In this document: in pieces, positions 1-8,461 of the stretch
How positions within the stretch are numbered: position 1 is the first letter of the stretch
Layout: each line of letters starts with the position of its first letter
The notes under the pieces: generated by a model
Seen by the model: the letters and a program-made list of their open reading frames with translations, nothing else
Databases searched by the model: none
Told to the model about the DNA's origin: nothing
Made by a program: the position numbers and the translations under genes
Assembly: GCA_029062165.1 (NCBI GenBank)
Contig: JAIDQQ010000008.1
Location: 1-32,273 of the forward strand
Direction of reading: 5' to 3'
Length of the DNA stretch: 32,273 nucleotides
Origin: Ruminococcus sp.
Lineage (GTDB): Bacteria > Bacillota > Clostridia > Oscillospirales > Ruminococcaceae

Positions 1-786
1 AGTGATGCCTTAACAGTCCGTCAGGGAACGAACACAAATGAAATTCTCATACCGAAAATTGACATGGACGGTCTTGCGGATTACAGCCGTTCAGGCGGAT
101 ACGTCGACGGCGACGACAGACTTACGTGGGAGACCGTCAAGTTCGATTATGACCGTGGCAGAGCCTTTTCCGTTGACGCTATGGATAATGAAGAAACTAT
201 CGGAATTTCATTCGGAATGCTCTCATCACGATTTGTACGCAACAAGGTTGTTCCTGAAATGGATGCTTACCGTTTTGCAGAATACGCCAGCAAGTCGGGA
301 ATTACTGTTAAATCGGAAAATCTTTCGGACGGTACTGCCGTATGCAACGCAATCACAACGGCAAACAACGTCCTTGACGAAGCCGAAGTCGACGCTGAAA
401 ACCGTATTTTATTCATAACTCCGTCGCTCCATAATGCCATTATAGCCCTTGACACGTATAAGTCTAAGGCTATGCTTGGCGGATTTTCAGCTGTTGTGAA
501 AGTTCCTCAGACACGCTTTTATACAGCGATTGACCTTCTTGACGGCAAAACTTCCGGCGAAGAAATCGGTGGTTACAAGAAGTCAACGTCAGGAAAAAAT
601 ATCAACTTTATGATTATTCAGAAGTCTGCTGTATTGCAGTTTACAAAACATATTGTCAATAAGATAATTTCTCCGGAAGATAATCAGTCTGCTGACGCTT
701 GGAAATTTTTCTACCGTGCTTACGGTCTGACCGACGTTTACGAAAACAAAGTCAAGGGCATTTACTGCTCACATTCGACAACCTAA
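1..786 (+). CDS. Phage major capsid protein, C-terminal part (5' partial)
   Basis: The reading frame is open from base 1, so the gene starts outside the window; the first internal Met is at 64. The visible 261 residues include a segment 'VDGDDRLTWETVKFDYDRG' and a later 'RILFITPSLHNAI' followed by 'KVPQTRFYTAI', a pattern I associate with HK97-fold major capsid proteins of Gram-positive siphoviruses. The role would be the icosahedral shell subunit. Identification rests on this pattern and on position: it is followed by connector, minor capsid and tail genes in canonical order. There is no sign of damage in the visible part. A capsid scaffold or terminase gene would be expected to the left. 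Confidence 0.8.
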   Translation, partial: SDALTVRQGTNTNEILIPKIDMDGLADYSRSGGYVDGDDRLTWETVKFDYDRGRAFSVDAMDNEETIGISFGMLSSRFVRNKVVPEMDAYRFAEYASKSGITVKSENLSDGTAVCNAITTANNVLDEAEVDAENRILFITPSLHNAIIALDTYKSKAMLGGFSAVVKVPQTRFYTAIDLLDGKTSGEEIGGYKKSTSGKNINFMIIQKSAVLQFTKHIVNKIISPEDNQSADAWKFFYRAYGLTDVYENKVKGIYCSHSTT

Positions 787-798
787 GGGGGATTTTTT

Positions 799-879
799 AT
801 GCGAACTGTCGGACTTGAAATTCACGACAAACCAAAGTCAAAACCTAAGCCGAAGCCTGAAACGAAAGACGGTGAATAA
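799..879 (+). CDS. Tiny ORF between capsid and connector (26 aa)
   Basis: A 26-residue frame begins ATG at 799 with a purine-rich ribosome site (AAGGGGG, 784-790) 8 bases upstream and ends TAA at 877. The peptide is basic and Lys-Pro rich ('KPKSKPKPKPETK'). It lies tightly between the capsid stop and the next start and covers an otherwise empty gap, so it is probably translated. No family is recognised; short linker-like proteins at this place are common in phages of Gram-positive hosts. It may simply be a coupling leader for the connector gene, whose TTG start is only 1 base after its stop. Confidence 0.45.
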   Translation: MRTVGLEIHDKPKSKPKPKPETKDGE

Positions 880-880
880 A

Positions 881-1297
881 TTGGCATACGCTGATTTTCC
901 CTATTATCAGGACTTTTTCAAGGGTACACTGATTACGGACGAGGTGACGTTCCGGACTTTTTCGGAACGTGCCTCTGAATTTATCGACACAGCAACTTTT
1001 GACCGCCTTGCTGATGCAGAACTGTTGAACCGTCACAAGACTAAAATTCAGAAGTGTGTATGTGCTTTGGCGGAACTGTTTTTCCGGCGGAATATAGCGT
1101 TTCTGAACGGCGTTCCGGATTCCGAAAATATGCCGAAAACTTCAGAAAAAATAGGGGAGTATTCCGTGTCAATGGCGAATCCGTATGACTATGTTCAGGA
1201 GATTTCCATGACCGACAACGACTTCCGGAAATCCCTGAAAAACACGGTTTTACACTATTTAGGCAATACCGGACTTCTTTTCAGAGGGGTGGAATAA
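881..1297 (+). CDS. Phage head-tail connector protein
   Basis: About 138 residues. I place the start at TTG 881 (product MAYADFPYYQ...), because an ATG at 815 in the same frame would overlap the tiny upstream ORF and gives a Lys/Arg-rich, unfolded-looking extension; GGTGA at 871-875 serves as ribosome site. The protein is mostly helical with 'FSERASEFIDTATFDRL' near the N-terminus, the layout of gp6-like head-tail connectors (DNA packaging adaptor at the portal). Its stop overlaps the next ATG (TAATG), which signals translational coupling. The family call is by pattern and gene order; the exact Pfam family is not certain. Confidence 0.7.
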   Translation: MAYADFPYYQDFFKGTLITDEVTFRTFSERASEFIDTATFDRLADAELLNRHKTKIQKCVCALAELFFRRNIAFLNGVPDSENMPKTSEKIGEYSVSMANPYDYVQEISMTDNDFRKSLKNTVLHYLGNTGLLFRGVE

Positions 1298-1620
1298 TGT
1301 TCACGAACACTGAAGTAATTACGGTTTTTCACAAAACAACTGACAATGAAAAACGTCTGCCAGTATGGGAAAAACATCTGTTTTACGACGTTTACTGGGA
1401 AGACTGTTCAGGGCAGTCGACGGAAAGCAAAAGTATGACAGAAAATGATAAAATTCTTTGTATTATTCCCGAAAAATCGCTGAAAAACTTCATTCCGTGT
1501 AAAGACGATTTTATTTGTCTCGGCGACGTCGAAGAAAAAGGCAGTCTGACTATAATGGAAGTCAAAGATTTCCGCTATGGTTCGGGAAAAGTACGGCATA
1601 TCGAGGTGACCGCGAAGTAA
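1297..1620 (+). CDS. Phage head closure-type protein (hypothetical, 107 aa)
   Basis: A small protein coupled at both ends (TAATG at 1295-1299 and AATG at 1619-1622). It is predicted to be mainly beta: 'TEVITVFHK', 'HLFYDVYWED', 'DFICLGDVEEKGSLTIMEV', then a conserved-looking end 'SGKVRHIEVTAK'. In the standard siphovirus order (capsid, connector, closure/stopper, tail completion, terminator, tube) it occupies the head-closure slot. I recognise it as the kind of protein found there in Clostridia prophages, but I cannot name a biochemical role from motifs alone. Confidence 0.6.
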   Translation: MFTNTEVITVFHKTTDNEKRLPVWEKHLFYDVYWEDCSGQSTESKSMTENDKILCIIPEKSLKNFIPCKDDFICLGDVEEKGSLTIMEVKDFRYGSGKVRHIEVTAK

Positions 1621-1937
1621 TGAAATTTGATTTTAAACTTAGACTTAACGGCATAAATCCGGAAAAAATTCATGAAACTCAATATTATGTTGACAGCGAA
1701 ATTTTACGACGTTCTGACCCTCTTGTGCCGTTTCAAACCGGTTCTTTGAAACGCTCAGGAATCACCGGAACACGTCTCGGAACAGGGGTTGTAAAATACA
1801 CTGCACCATACGCAAAACGCCAGTATTTCGCCGGAAAATCAAGCAGTCAGCGAGGACGTTTATGGGTTCGCAGAATGTGGACATCACAGGGGAAAGATAT
1901 AGTTAAAAATGCTAATAAAATTCTCAACGGAAGGTGA
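1620..1937 (+). CDS. Phage minor capsid / tail completion protein
   Basis: 105 residues from ATG 1620, which overlaps the previous TAA by one base. A longer frame from 1515 is rejected because it overlaps the upstream gene by 106 bases. The motif 'VPFQTGSLKRSG' followed by 'VVKYTAPYAKRQYF' and 'WVRRMW' is typical of the minor capsid proteins that occupy the HK97 gp10-like position of Gram-positive phages, basic proteins acting at the head-tail junction. The function is inferred from the family and gene order; the start and reading frame are well supported by coupling. Confidence 0.75.
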   Translation: MKFDFKLRLNGINPEKIHETQYYVDSEILRRSDPLVPFQTGSLKRSGITGTRLGTGVVKYTAPYAKRQYFAGKSSSQRGRLWVRRMWTSQGKDIVKNANKILNGR

Positions 1938-1941
1938 TTGA

Positions 1942-2379
1942 ATGTCAATAATCGAGAGTGTTCGGGACTTCATTTCAGGCTGTCCGTTGCTGAAAAACGG
2001 CATTCTGCTGAACGTCGACCGCCTTGGTGACAGTGAAATCGAATACACCATTGACGGTGAAATTACAGACCCGATTTTTAGGCGATACACCGACGGTTCT
2101 TCACTCCGACAGTTTAATTTTATCTTTGCAAGCCGTGAAAAATACGGTGCGGACACCTTGCAGAATATCGCAAATTCAGGCTTTTATGAGGATTTCGCCG
2201 ACTGGATTGAAACACAGTCCAACGCTGGAAATCTTCCTATTCTTGACAAATATCGTATACCACAATATATTGAGGTGCAATCCAGCGGTTACGTTTTTGA
2301 CACCGACGACAGCACCGCACGTTATCAGATTCAGCTAAAATTCGTCTATTACCAAGACAGGAGGTACACAAATGGGTAA
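1942..2379 (+). CDS. Phage minor capsid protein / tail terminator
   Basis: 145 residues, start ATG 1942 with AAGGTGA just upstream. 'RRYTDGSSLRQFNFIFASREKYG' and 'NSGFYEDFADWIE' followed by 'GYVFDTDDSTARYQIQLKF' match the tail-terminator type minor capsid proteins (lambda gpU-like role: capping the tail tube and joining it to the head). It overlaps the tail tube gene by 8 bases. The alternative name in databases would be simply 'minor capsid protein'. Confidence 0.75.
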   Translation: MSIIESVRDFISGCPLLKNGILLNVDRLGDSEIEYTIDGEITDPIFRRYTDGSSLRQFNFIFASREKYGADTLQNIANSGFYEDFADWIETQSNAGNLPILDKYRIPQYIEVQSSGYVFDTDDSTARYQIQLKFVYYQDRRYTNG

Positions 2380-3250
2380 AAATTTAAACAACGGAAACTT
2401 GGTCACAAGACCGAAAAAACTTGCATTCTATGAAACTGACAGAAATATTTTTCGTCGTATGGAAGGCTTTACAGACCTCAGCTACTCGCAGAATCCGAAA
2501 GAATACAGCCGTCAGTACGTTGATGAGGAGTTTGAACGTACTGATATTGTTGGTTACGCTCCGTCAATTTCGTACAGTTTTGACCGATATACAGGCAATG
2601 AAGTGCTTGCAGACATCGTTAAAATCACGGAAAATGAGTACATCGGCGACCTCATGAAACGCCGAATAGCAACAGTTGATTTGTCTGGTGTCGGTGATGG
2701 AAGCGGTAATGCAAAAATGCGTGAATATGCCGTAATTCCAGACACAAACGGTGACACAACCGACTGCATGACATACTCCGGAAATTTTAAGGCACGTGGT
2801 GTTCTGATTGACTGCATAGCCACTTCTGACGACGACTGGCAGACTATTAGAGTAACCGAAAAAATCGAATATTCCACAAGTGCGTACATTTCTGTAATGG
2901 GTGACAAAATTGTCGGAAGTATCACGAATGCCAATGGTGGACTGAATATAAGTGGTGAGGTTGAAAAAAATTCTACAGTCACATTTAATGTAAAGCCAAT
3001 GTTTGCCGGAGCGAAAATTACGCTTTACAAAATGAGTGGTAGCTATCCGATAAAAATCGCTTCAGATTTCGGGAAACTTAATAATCCGAATAATCTTATA
3101 GTTGATAACTCAACGTATTATATCACGATTGAAGCCGGAGAAAATTGCACCTCTTATTACATCGAACTGACTGTCGTTGAACCGCTCCCGACTGCCTCGA
3201 CCGTTTCTACAACTTCGGCAAAGTCGAAAACAACAACTACAAAGGAGTGA
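2372..3250 (+). CDS. Phage major tail (tube) protein
   Basis: 292 residues with AGGAGG (2360-2365) before ATG 2372. Residues about 1-165 fit a tail tube protomer: 'PKKLAFYETDRNIFRRMEGF', 'RQYVDEEFERTD', 'PSISYSFDRYTGN'. Residues about 165-275 look like an added beta-sandwich (Ig-like or cadherin-like) domain, a common decoration at the outside of siphovirus tails, and the last 20 residues are Ser/Thr/Lys rich. Position directly before the tail assembly genes and tape measure supports the role. The extra C-terminal domain is seen as a length and composition shift, not as a confirmed fold. Confidence 0.8.
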   Translation: MGKNLNNGNLVTRPKKLAFYETDRNIFRRMEGFTDLSYSQNPKEYSRQYVDEEFERTDIVGYAPSISYSFDRYTGNEVLADIVKITENEYIGDLMKRRIATVDLSGVGDGSGNAKMREYAVIPDTNGDTTDCMTYSGNFKARGVLIDCIATSDDDWQTIRVTEKIEYSTSAYISVMGDKIVGSITNANGGLNISGEVEKNSTVTFNVKPMFAGAKITLYKMSGSYPIKIASDFGKLNNPNNLIVDNSTYYITIEAGENCTSYYIELTVVEPLPTASTVSTTSAKSKTTTTKE

Positions 3251-3256
3251 TAAATT

Positions 3257-3610
3257 ATGGAAAACAGCTATATATGGTCAATAAACGGACATGAATTTGA
3301 AGTCGATATGGAAGATGCTGACACAGTTGACAGGTATGTTTCAGCACTCAAAGTCTTTGAAAACGCCCGAAATACAAAGACAAATAGCGTTTCTGAAGAA
3401 ATTCGCACATACTGCAAGATGTACCGTGAATTTTACGACACTTTTCTTGGTGAGGGTGCGTCTGAAAAGATTTTTTCCGGCATAAGCGACAACAGTCGCA
3501 AATATGACGAAGTGTTCGAATTGTTGGTCGACGTTCTCAGCAGACAGCGTGTTGAATCAGAGGGCAGAATGTTTAAAATCGCTCAGCGTTACACACCTAA
3601 AAGACGATGA
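3257..3610 (+). CDS. Phage tail assembly chaperone-type protein
   Basis: 117 residues, acidic and helical, directly after the tail tube gene; the ribosome site AAAGGAG (3241-3247) overlaps the end of the tube gene. It begins 'SYIWSINGHEFEVDMEDADT'. Its place between tube and tape measure is that of gpG-type tail assembly chaperones. The stop overlaps the next start as ATGA (3607-3610). I see no canonical slippery heptamer here, so I favour stop-start coupling over a programmed frameshift. Confidence 0.65.
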   Translation: MENSYIWSINGHEFEVDMEDADTVDRYVSALKVFENARNTKTNSVSEEIRTYCKMYREFYDTFLGEGASEKIFSGISDNSRKYDEVFELLVDVLSRQRVESEGRMFKIAQRYTPKRR

Positions 3611-4179
3611 TAAATATTCTGTTTGAGGAACTCCCCGATGCCGTTGAAGTATCGGGGAAATATTATAAAATTTTTACTGATTTCCGTGACTGGATTGCTT
3701 TTTTTGACATGATGTCAGATACGGAAATCGACCCGAAGCAGAAAATGTTGACCGCTCTTTCGTGGTTCACGGAAGAAATTCCGGACAGTCTGACGGAGGC
3801 TTACAAAGCATTGACGGATTTTGCATCATGCTCCGGAATCAAGAAAAATCCCGAAAATCAGGATAAAAACAGTAGTAATTCAGGTGTTCCGACACTGTCG
3901 TGGCTTTACGATTCGGCGTATGTTTTAGGAGCGTTCCGTCAAGTTTATAATATTGACTTAATCCGTGTTGAATTTATGCATTGGTGGGAGTTTTCGGCGT
4001 TATTTGAGGCTTTGCCGGAAGATACGCCCATAAAAAAGCGTATTGCATATCGTCAGATTAAAATTTCTGACATAAAGGACAAGGAACGTCGCAAACAGGT
4101 TTTAAGAATAAAAAAATCGGTAGCATTTCCGCATGAACCGGTTTCTGCCCAGAAAATAGGGGAAATTTTTTCGATGTAG
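3607..4179 (+). CDS. Phage Gp15-like tail assembly protein
   Basis: 190 residues. 'KYYKIFTDFRDWIAFFDMM' and 'DSAYVLGAFRQVYNIDL' followed by 'LHWWEFSALFEALP'-type sequence (here 'FMHWWEFSALFEALPEDT') and 'RQIKISDIKDKERR' are the recognisable signature of the bacteriophage Gp15 family. Proteins of this family sit just before the tape measure gene and act as the T component of tail assembly chaperones. Coupled by ATGA to the preceding gene; stop is TAG at 4177. Confidence 0.8.
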   Translation: MINILFEELPDAVEVSGKYYKIFTDFRDWIAFFDMMSDTEIDPKQKMLTALSWFTEEIPDSLTEAYKALTDFASCSGIKKNPENQDKNSSNSGVPTLSWLYDSAYVLGAFRQVYNIDLIRVEFMHWWEFSALFEALPEDTPIKKRIAYRQIKISDIKDKERRKQVLRIKKSVAFPHEPVSAQKIGEIFSM

Positions 4180-4191
4180 GGAGGTGGGACT

Positions 4192-7100
4192 TTGGCAGAC
4201 GATAAACTTGAAATCAAAACGGCGATTGATACGGACGGTATCGACGACGGTATGTCCGATATTAAAAGTCTTGTTACAAAAGGTATGGACGTTCTCAATA
4301 ATAGCGTTTCGGGGTGTATCTCGACGGTCTCAGGGCTTGGAAGTGCTTTCATGAATGTCGCTGAAACTGCCGGAAAACAGTTGTTTTCTCTCGGAAAATT
4401 GGCAATTTCTGTGGGCGAAAGTTTTGAAAGTAGTATGTCACAGGTCATAGCGACCATGGGCGTTACAAAAGATGCGACGGAAAATGGTGAAAACGTCTAT
4501 GAAAAATTGTCGGAAAAAGCTAAAGAAATGGGTTCGACGACTAAATTTTCAGCGAGTGAGGCGGCAGATGCGTTAAATTATTTAGCGTTAGCCGGTTACG
4601 ATGCCTCAAAAGCCTGCGATGCTCTGCCACAAGTCCTGAATCTCGCACAAGCCGGTGGCATGGATTTAGCACGGACTTCCGACCTTGTCACCGATGCGAT
4701 GTCGGCTCTCGGCATTGATGCAACAACCGAAAATTTACAGCATTTCGGCGATGTTCTGGCAAAAACTGCAAGCAAGTCAAATACATCTGTCGGACAGCTT
4801 GGTGATGCGTTGCTTGTCTGTGGTGGTCAGGCGAAAATGTCCGGACTTGAACTCAACGAAATGGCTACAATGCTCGGAATTTTCGCCGATAACGGTATCA
4901 AGGGCTCAGAGGGCGGTACAGCTCTGCGAAACTTGCTGAAAAATATGTACACACCAACCTCAAAAGCTGCACAGGCAATGGAACAACTCGGAATTTCGGC
5001 AAGTGATGCGATTACAGGTGAACTCCGTCCGGTTCAGGAAGTCCTTATGGACACGATGTCCGCAATGGAAAGCCTTAGCGAAGCCGACCGAATGCAGGCA
5101 ATGAGCGATATTTTCGATGTTCAGGTTCTTGCATCAGCGTCCGCCGCACTGAATAACAGTTCGGATAGATTCAATGAATTGAGTGCGGAAATCGCAAATT
5201 GTGATGGTGCTATGCAACAAATGGCGGATACAATGAATGACAATCTGGAGGGCGACGTCGCCGGATTTTATTCCAGTCTGGAGGGTCTCGGCGTTGAAGT
5301 TTACGAAAGTCTGAACCAGTCCCTGAGGGATTACGTGCAGACCGGAACTGGATATATCCGGCAGTTGAACGAAGCCTTTAAAAGTGGTGGTTTTGAAAGT
5401 CTCGCAAAAGCCGTCGGAAGCGTTCTTACTTCGGCGATTTCTGAAATATCGGCAAAAATTCCCGATATTTTAAATATAGCCAAAAGCGTTATTATGTCGT
5501 TTTTGGAAGGACTTTCAAATGATTCAAAAGGCATAGGCGTATTCTCTTCAAATATTGTTGCAACAATAACTGATAATATAATTAAATTTATTCCACAATT
5601 AATTGCAACCGGTGCAAAAATTGTTGTTTCATTCTCACAGGGATTATTGACAAAATTACCTGAAATAAAAGAAAAAGCCGTCGATTTGATTCGGAATTTT
5701 TCCATGGCAATCAAGGAAAAAATGCCGGAAATCGTTGCAAAAGCACCTGAAATAATCAAGGGATTAGCCGACGGATTTATCAGTCGAAAAGTAAGTCTGA
5801 TTACAGTCGGATTTTCTTTGATTAAAAGTTTTTTACAGGGAATTTCAAAGTCTCTTCCGAAAATCGCAAATTCAGGAATTGAAATGTTGCAAAATCTGAT
5901 AAACGGCGTAATTTCGGAAATTCCAAAGTTTGTGCCGGTTGCAGTTGAAATAATTACGGCTCTGTTGAACGGTCTGATGACTGCTATAAATGCAATTTTA
6001 GAATTTTCGCCACAAATTCTTGAAACTCTAATAAACGGCATAACTTCGGCGTTTCCACAGCTTCTTGAATTGGCTGTCAATATTTTATCGACACTTGTCG
6101 ATAATCTTACAATGGCTTTGACTTCAATTTTGGAATTTGCACCGCAGATTCTTGAAATGCTGATAAATGGCGTAATTTTGGCACTTCCGCAACTTCTTGA
6201 ACTGGCTGTTAATATTTTATCGACACTTGTCGATAATCTTACAAGTGCTGTGACTGCAATTCTCGAATTTGCTCCACAAATTCTGACAAGCCTGATTGAC
6301 GGAATTATAGCCGTTCTGCCTATGCTTATCGACTGTGCGATAAGTATTTTAGATGCCCTGATTTCGGCGATAATAGGCAATTTAGAGCCGATTTTAATGG
6401 CTTGTGTTGAAATCCTGATGGCAATCGTAAACGGCATAACGGATAATCTCGACAAACTGATTGACGCTGCATTTCAGATAATCCAGTTCCTGATTGACGA
6501 ACTCATAAAAGGCGATAATCTGCAGAAAATTCTCGATGCGGCAATTAAAATCGTCCTTGCAGTCGCAGACGGAATTATCGAAAATCTCGGAAAAATTGTC
6601 AGTGCGGTCTACAAAATCGTGGAAAAAATTCTGACGGAAATATTAAGTCCCGAAAATTTATCCGCCTATCTGAAAACCGGTGGTGAGATTTTAAGTCAGC
6701 TTGTCCTTGGACTGCTTTCTTTTGGTAAAAAGATTTTTGAATTTGTCGGTGGACTTTTTTATGAAATTGCTTCGGCGGTCAATGAAATGGACTGGCTGTC
6801 GCTCGGAGTTGACATTCTGAAAGGCATAGCCTCCGGCTTGGTGGACGGTTTAGGTGCGGTATGGGATTCAATCAAGGACACTGGTGAGCAAATCTGGAAA
6901 GGTTTCAAGGACTTTTTCGGTATTCATTCGCCATCACGCCTTATGCGTGAAGAAATCGGTCAATGGTTATTGCCTGGTGTTGCTGTCGGCATTGAGGACA
7001 CGTCCGATGAAACGGCAGACGACATAAACAACAGTCTTGAAAAACTGTCAGAAAGTCTTGAAATTCCGGAAATTAAACAACCTGAATTTTCGGAAATTGC

Positions 7101-8064
7101 GGTAAGTTCTCCGGAAATTAAAGTTTCAGAGCCTCAACCGATTAAATTTAACAGTCCTAAAATTGAACCTATCGAACTTCTTGAACAATCGGAAATTGCC
7201 TTAAAATCGCCTGAAATAAGCGTTTCAGAATCTCAGTCGGTCAAGTTCGAAACTCCGGAAATCCAACCACTTTTACATCCTGAACAGTCGGAAATTTACT
7301 ATAAATCGCCTGAAATCAATATTTCAGAGCCTCAACCGATTAAGTTTGAAACTCCGGAAATCGAACCTATTGAAATTCCTGAAAAATCAGAAATTATTGT
7401 AGAATCACCGAAAATTAACGTTTCAGAACCTCAGACGATTAAATTTGACAGTCCGAAAATTGAACCGATTGAACTTCCGGAACATCCGGAAATTGCCTTG
7501 AAATCCCCTGAAATCAACGTTTCAGAGCCTCAGCCAGTTAAATTTGAAAGTCCGGAAATTGAACCTCTCGAACTTCCTGAACAATCGAAAATTGCCGTGA
7601 AATCGCCAGAAATTAGCATTTCAGAACCAAAACCGATTAAATTTGACAGTCCGGAAATTCCTGATTTTGAACTGCCACCTGACAAAATGTTCACTCAACA
7701 CATTAAAATTTTAAGGGAATTTATGCCAAAAAATAACACTCCGGAACTTGATGACGAACGCATAACAACTGAAATACAGTCACAGCTTGATGAAATTATG
7801 GTCACTCTAAACGCCGACAATTTTATTTCACAGTTTGAAGCGATACTTTCGGGCATAGGAAGTGTTTCCGTTCCGCAGTATTCAGGAATTTTCGGACAGG
7901 TTCAGAATATTCCGGAAAAGTCAGAAAACAATCGGTCAGAACTTCCGCAGAATTTACAATTAAGTCCAAAAATCAGCGTTTTTATAGGTGATACTGAAAT
8001 AAAAGACTTCGTAATTTCGGCGATTGATGAGGCAAATGCAATGTCGGGAGGTGTAAGCGTTTAA
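4192..8064 (+). CDS. Phage tail tape measure protein (TP901-type) with two internal repeat arrays
   Basis: 1290 residues, starting with TTG at 4192 behind a strong GGGAGGTGGG ribosome site (4179-4188). The protein sets tail length and helps DNA ejection. Residues about 80-290 are the TP901-type core ('GSTTKFSASEAADALNYLAL', 'GGTALRNLLKNMYTP'). The middle is long, helical and hydrophobic and holds near-identical 44-residue tandem units (nucleotides 5995-6378). Residues about 880-930 carry 'FKDFFGIHSPSRLM', a typical tape-measure end motif. Between this and the C-terminus are six 33-residue Pro/Glu-rich repeats (nucleotides 7090-7683). The TAATG at the end couples it to the next gene. The frame is intact. 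Confidence 0.92.
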   Translation: MADDKLEIKTAIDTDGIDDGMSDIKSLVTKGMDVLNNSVSGCISTVSGLGSAFMNVAETAGKQLFSLGKLAISVGESFESSMSQVIATMGVTKDATENGENVYEKLSEKAKEMGSTTKFSASEAADALNYLALAGYDASKACDALPQVLNLAQAGGMDLARTSDLVTDAMSALGIDATTENLQHFGDVLAKTASKSNTSVGQLGDALLVCGGQAKMSGLELNEMATMLGIFADNGIKGSEGGTALRNLLKNMYTPTSKAAQAMEQLGISASDAITGELRPVQEVLMDTMSAMESLSEADRMQAMSDIFDVQVLASASAALNNSSDRFNELSAEIANCDGAMQQMADTMNDNLEGDVAGFYSSLEGLGVEVYESLNQSLRDYVQTGTGYIRQLNEAFKSGGFESLAKAVGSVLTSAISEISAKIPDILNIAKSVIMSFLEGLSNDSKGIGVFSSNIVATITDNIIKFIPQLIATGAKIVVSFSQGLLTKLPEIKEKAVDLIRNFSMAIKEKMPEIVAKAPEIIKGLADGFISRKVSLITVGFSLIKSFLQGISKSLPKIANSGIEMLQNLINGVISEIPKFVPVAVEIITALLNGLMTAINAILEFSPQILETLINGITSAFPQLLELAVNILSTLVDNLTMALTSILEFAPQILEMLINGVILALPQLLELAVNILSTLVDNLTSAVTAILEFAPQILTSLIDGIIAVLPMLIDCAISILDALISAIIGNLEPILMACVEILMAIVNGITDNLDKLIDAAFQIIQFLIDELIKGDNLQKILDAAIKIVLAVADGIIENLGKIVSAVYKIVEKILTEILSPENLSAYLKTGGEILSQLVLGLLSFGKKIFEFVGGLFYEIASAVNEMDWLSLGVDILKGIASGLVDGLGAVWDSIKDTGEQIWKGFKDFFGIHSPSRLMREEIGQWLLPGVAVGIEDTSDETADDINNSLEKLSESLEIPEIKQPEFSEIAVSSPEIKVSEPQPIKFNSPKIEPIELLEQSEIALKSPEISVSESQSVKFETPEIQPLLHPEQSEIYYKSPEINISEPQPIKFETPEIEPIEIPEKSEIIVESPKINVSEPQTIKFDSPKIEPIELPEHPEIALKSPEINVSEPQPVKFESPEIEPLELPEQSKIAVKSPEISISEPKPIKFDSPEIPDFELPPDKMFTQHIKILREFMPKNNTPELDDERITTEIQSQLDEIMVTLNADNFISQFEAILSGIGSVSVPQYSGIFGQVQNIPEKSENNRSELPQNLQLSPKISVFIGDTEIKDFVISAIDEANAMSGGVSV
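5995..6378 (+). repeat. 44-residue tandem repeat in tape measure gene
   Basis: Three tandem units of 132 bases start at 5995, 6127 and 6259; the third is diverged and loses similarity after about 120 bases. Each begins ILEF(S/A)PQIL and continues LINGI...PQLLELAVNILSTLVDNL. The first two share long identical DNA stretches, so the duplication is fairly recent. They lengthen the hydrophobic helical rod of the tape measure protein. Confidence 0.85.
7090..7683 (+). repeat. Six 33-residue Pro/Glu-rich repeats in tape measure gene
   Basis: Six consecutive 99-base units at 7090, 7189, 7288, 7387, 7486 and 7585 encode residues 967-1164. The consensus is SEIA-KSPEI-VSEPQPIKF-SPEIEPIELPEQ. Every copy differs, so the array is old or diversified. 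The composition (Pro every few residues, alternating acidic and hydrophobic) suggests an extended, non-helical rod. Confidence 0.9.
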
Positions 8065-8459
8065 TGGCTTATCTGAAAATTTCTTGTAACGGTCTGAATC
8101 TTGAAATTGCAAGAATTTCACAGTACGATTTTTCCGAATTTTCGCTGAAAAACCAGTATACAAGCGAGAATGGAAATACGATAATTTATCCTATACGAAT
8201 GCACAAAAAGCGGATTTCCGTTACTGCTGAACTTTACGGCGGTATTAGACTTCCGCCTGATTACATGGCATACAGCGGAGAATATGAATATTTTATGAAT
8301 ATTGTAAAAAATCCTGAATTTTTATGCGAGTACAAAACGCCGTACAGTAACGAACTGTTTTCAGGATATTTCACGGTGACATCTGATATAACGGTTACTA
8401 AAATAATGGCTGATAATCCGCTATTTTATGCGGTTTCGTTCACGATTGAGGAGGTGTAG
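8064..8459 (+). CDS. Phage distal-tail-type protein (hypothetical, 131 aa)
   Basis: 131 residues, ATG at 8064 overlapping the tape measure TAA by one base. Mainly beta: 'AYLKISCNGLNLEIARISQY', 'HKKRISVTAELYGG', 'LFSGYFTVTSDITVTKI', ending 'FYAVSFTIEEV'. Its position between tape measure and the baseplate hub is that of distal tail or small baseplate proteins. No catalytic motif is seen. The next gene starts two bases after its TAG, with GAGGAGGTG (8446-8454) as ribosome site. Confidence 0.6.
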   Translation: MAYLKISCNGLNLEIARISQYDFSEFSLKNQYTSENGNTIIYPIRMHKKRISVTAELYGGIRLPPDYMAYSGEYEYFMNIVKNPEFLCEYKTPYSNELFSGYFTVTSDITVTKIMADNPLFYAVSFTIEEV

Positions 8460-8461
8460 AA

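Noticed and set aside
3580..3615. Possible programmed -1 frameshift joining the two tail assembly genes
   Set aside because: The second gene is in the -1 frame, but no X-XXY-YYZ slippery heptamer is present at the overlap, and ATGA coupling explains it.
5331..6455. Long minus-strand frame of 374 codons inside the tape measure gene
   Set aside because: It is a shadow of the repetitive, codon-biased plus-strand gene; it has no ribosome site and its product is a low-complexity mirror of the repeats.
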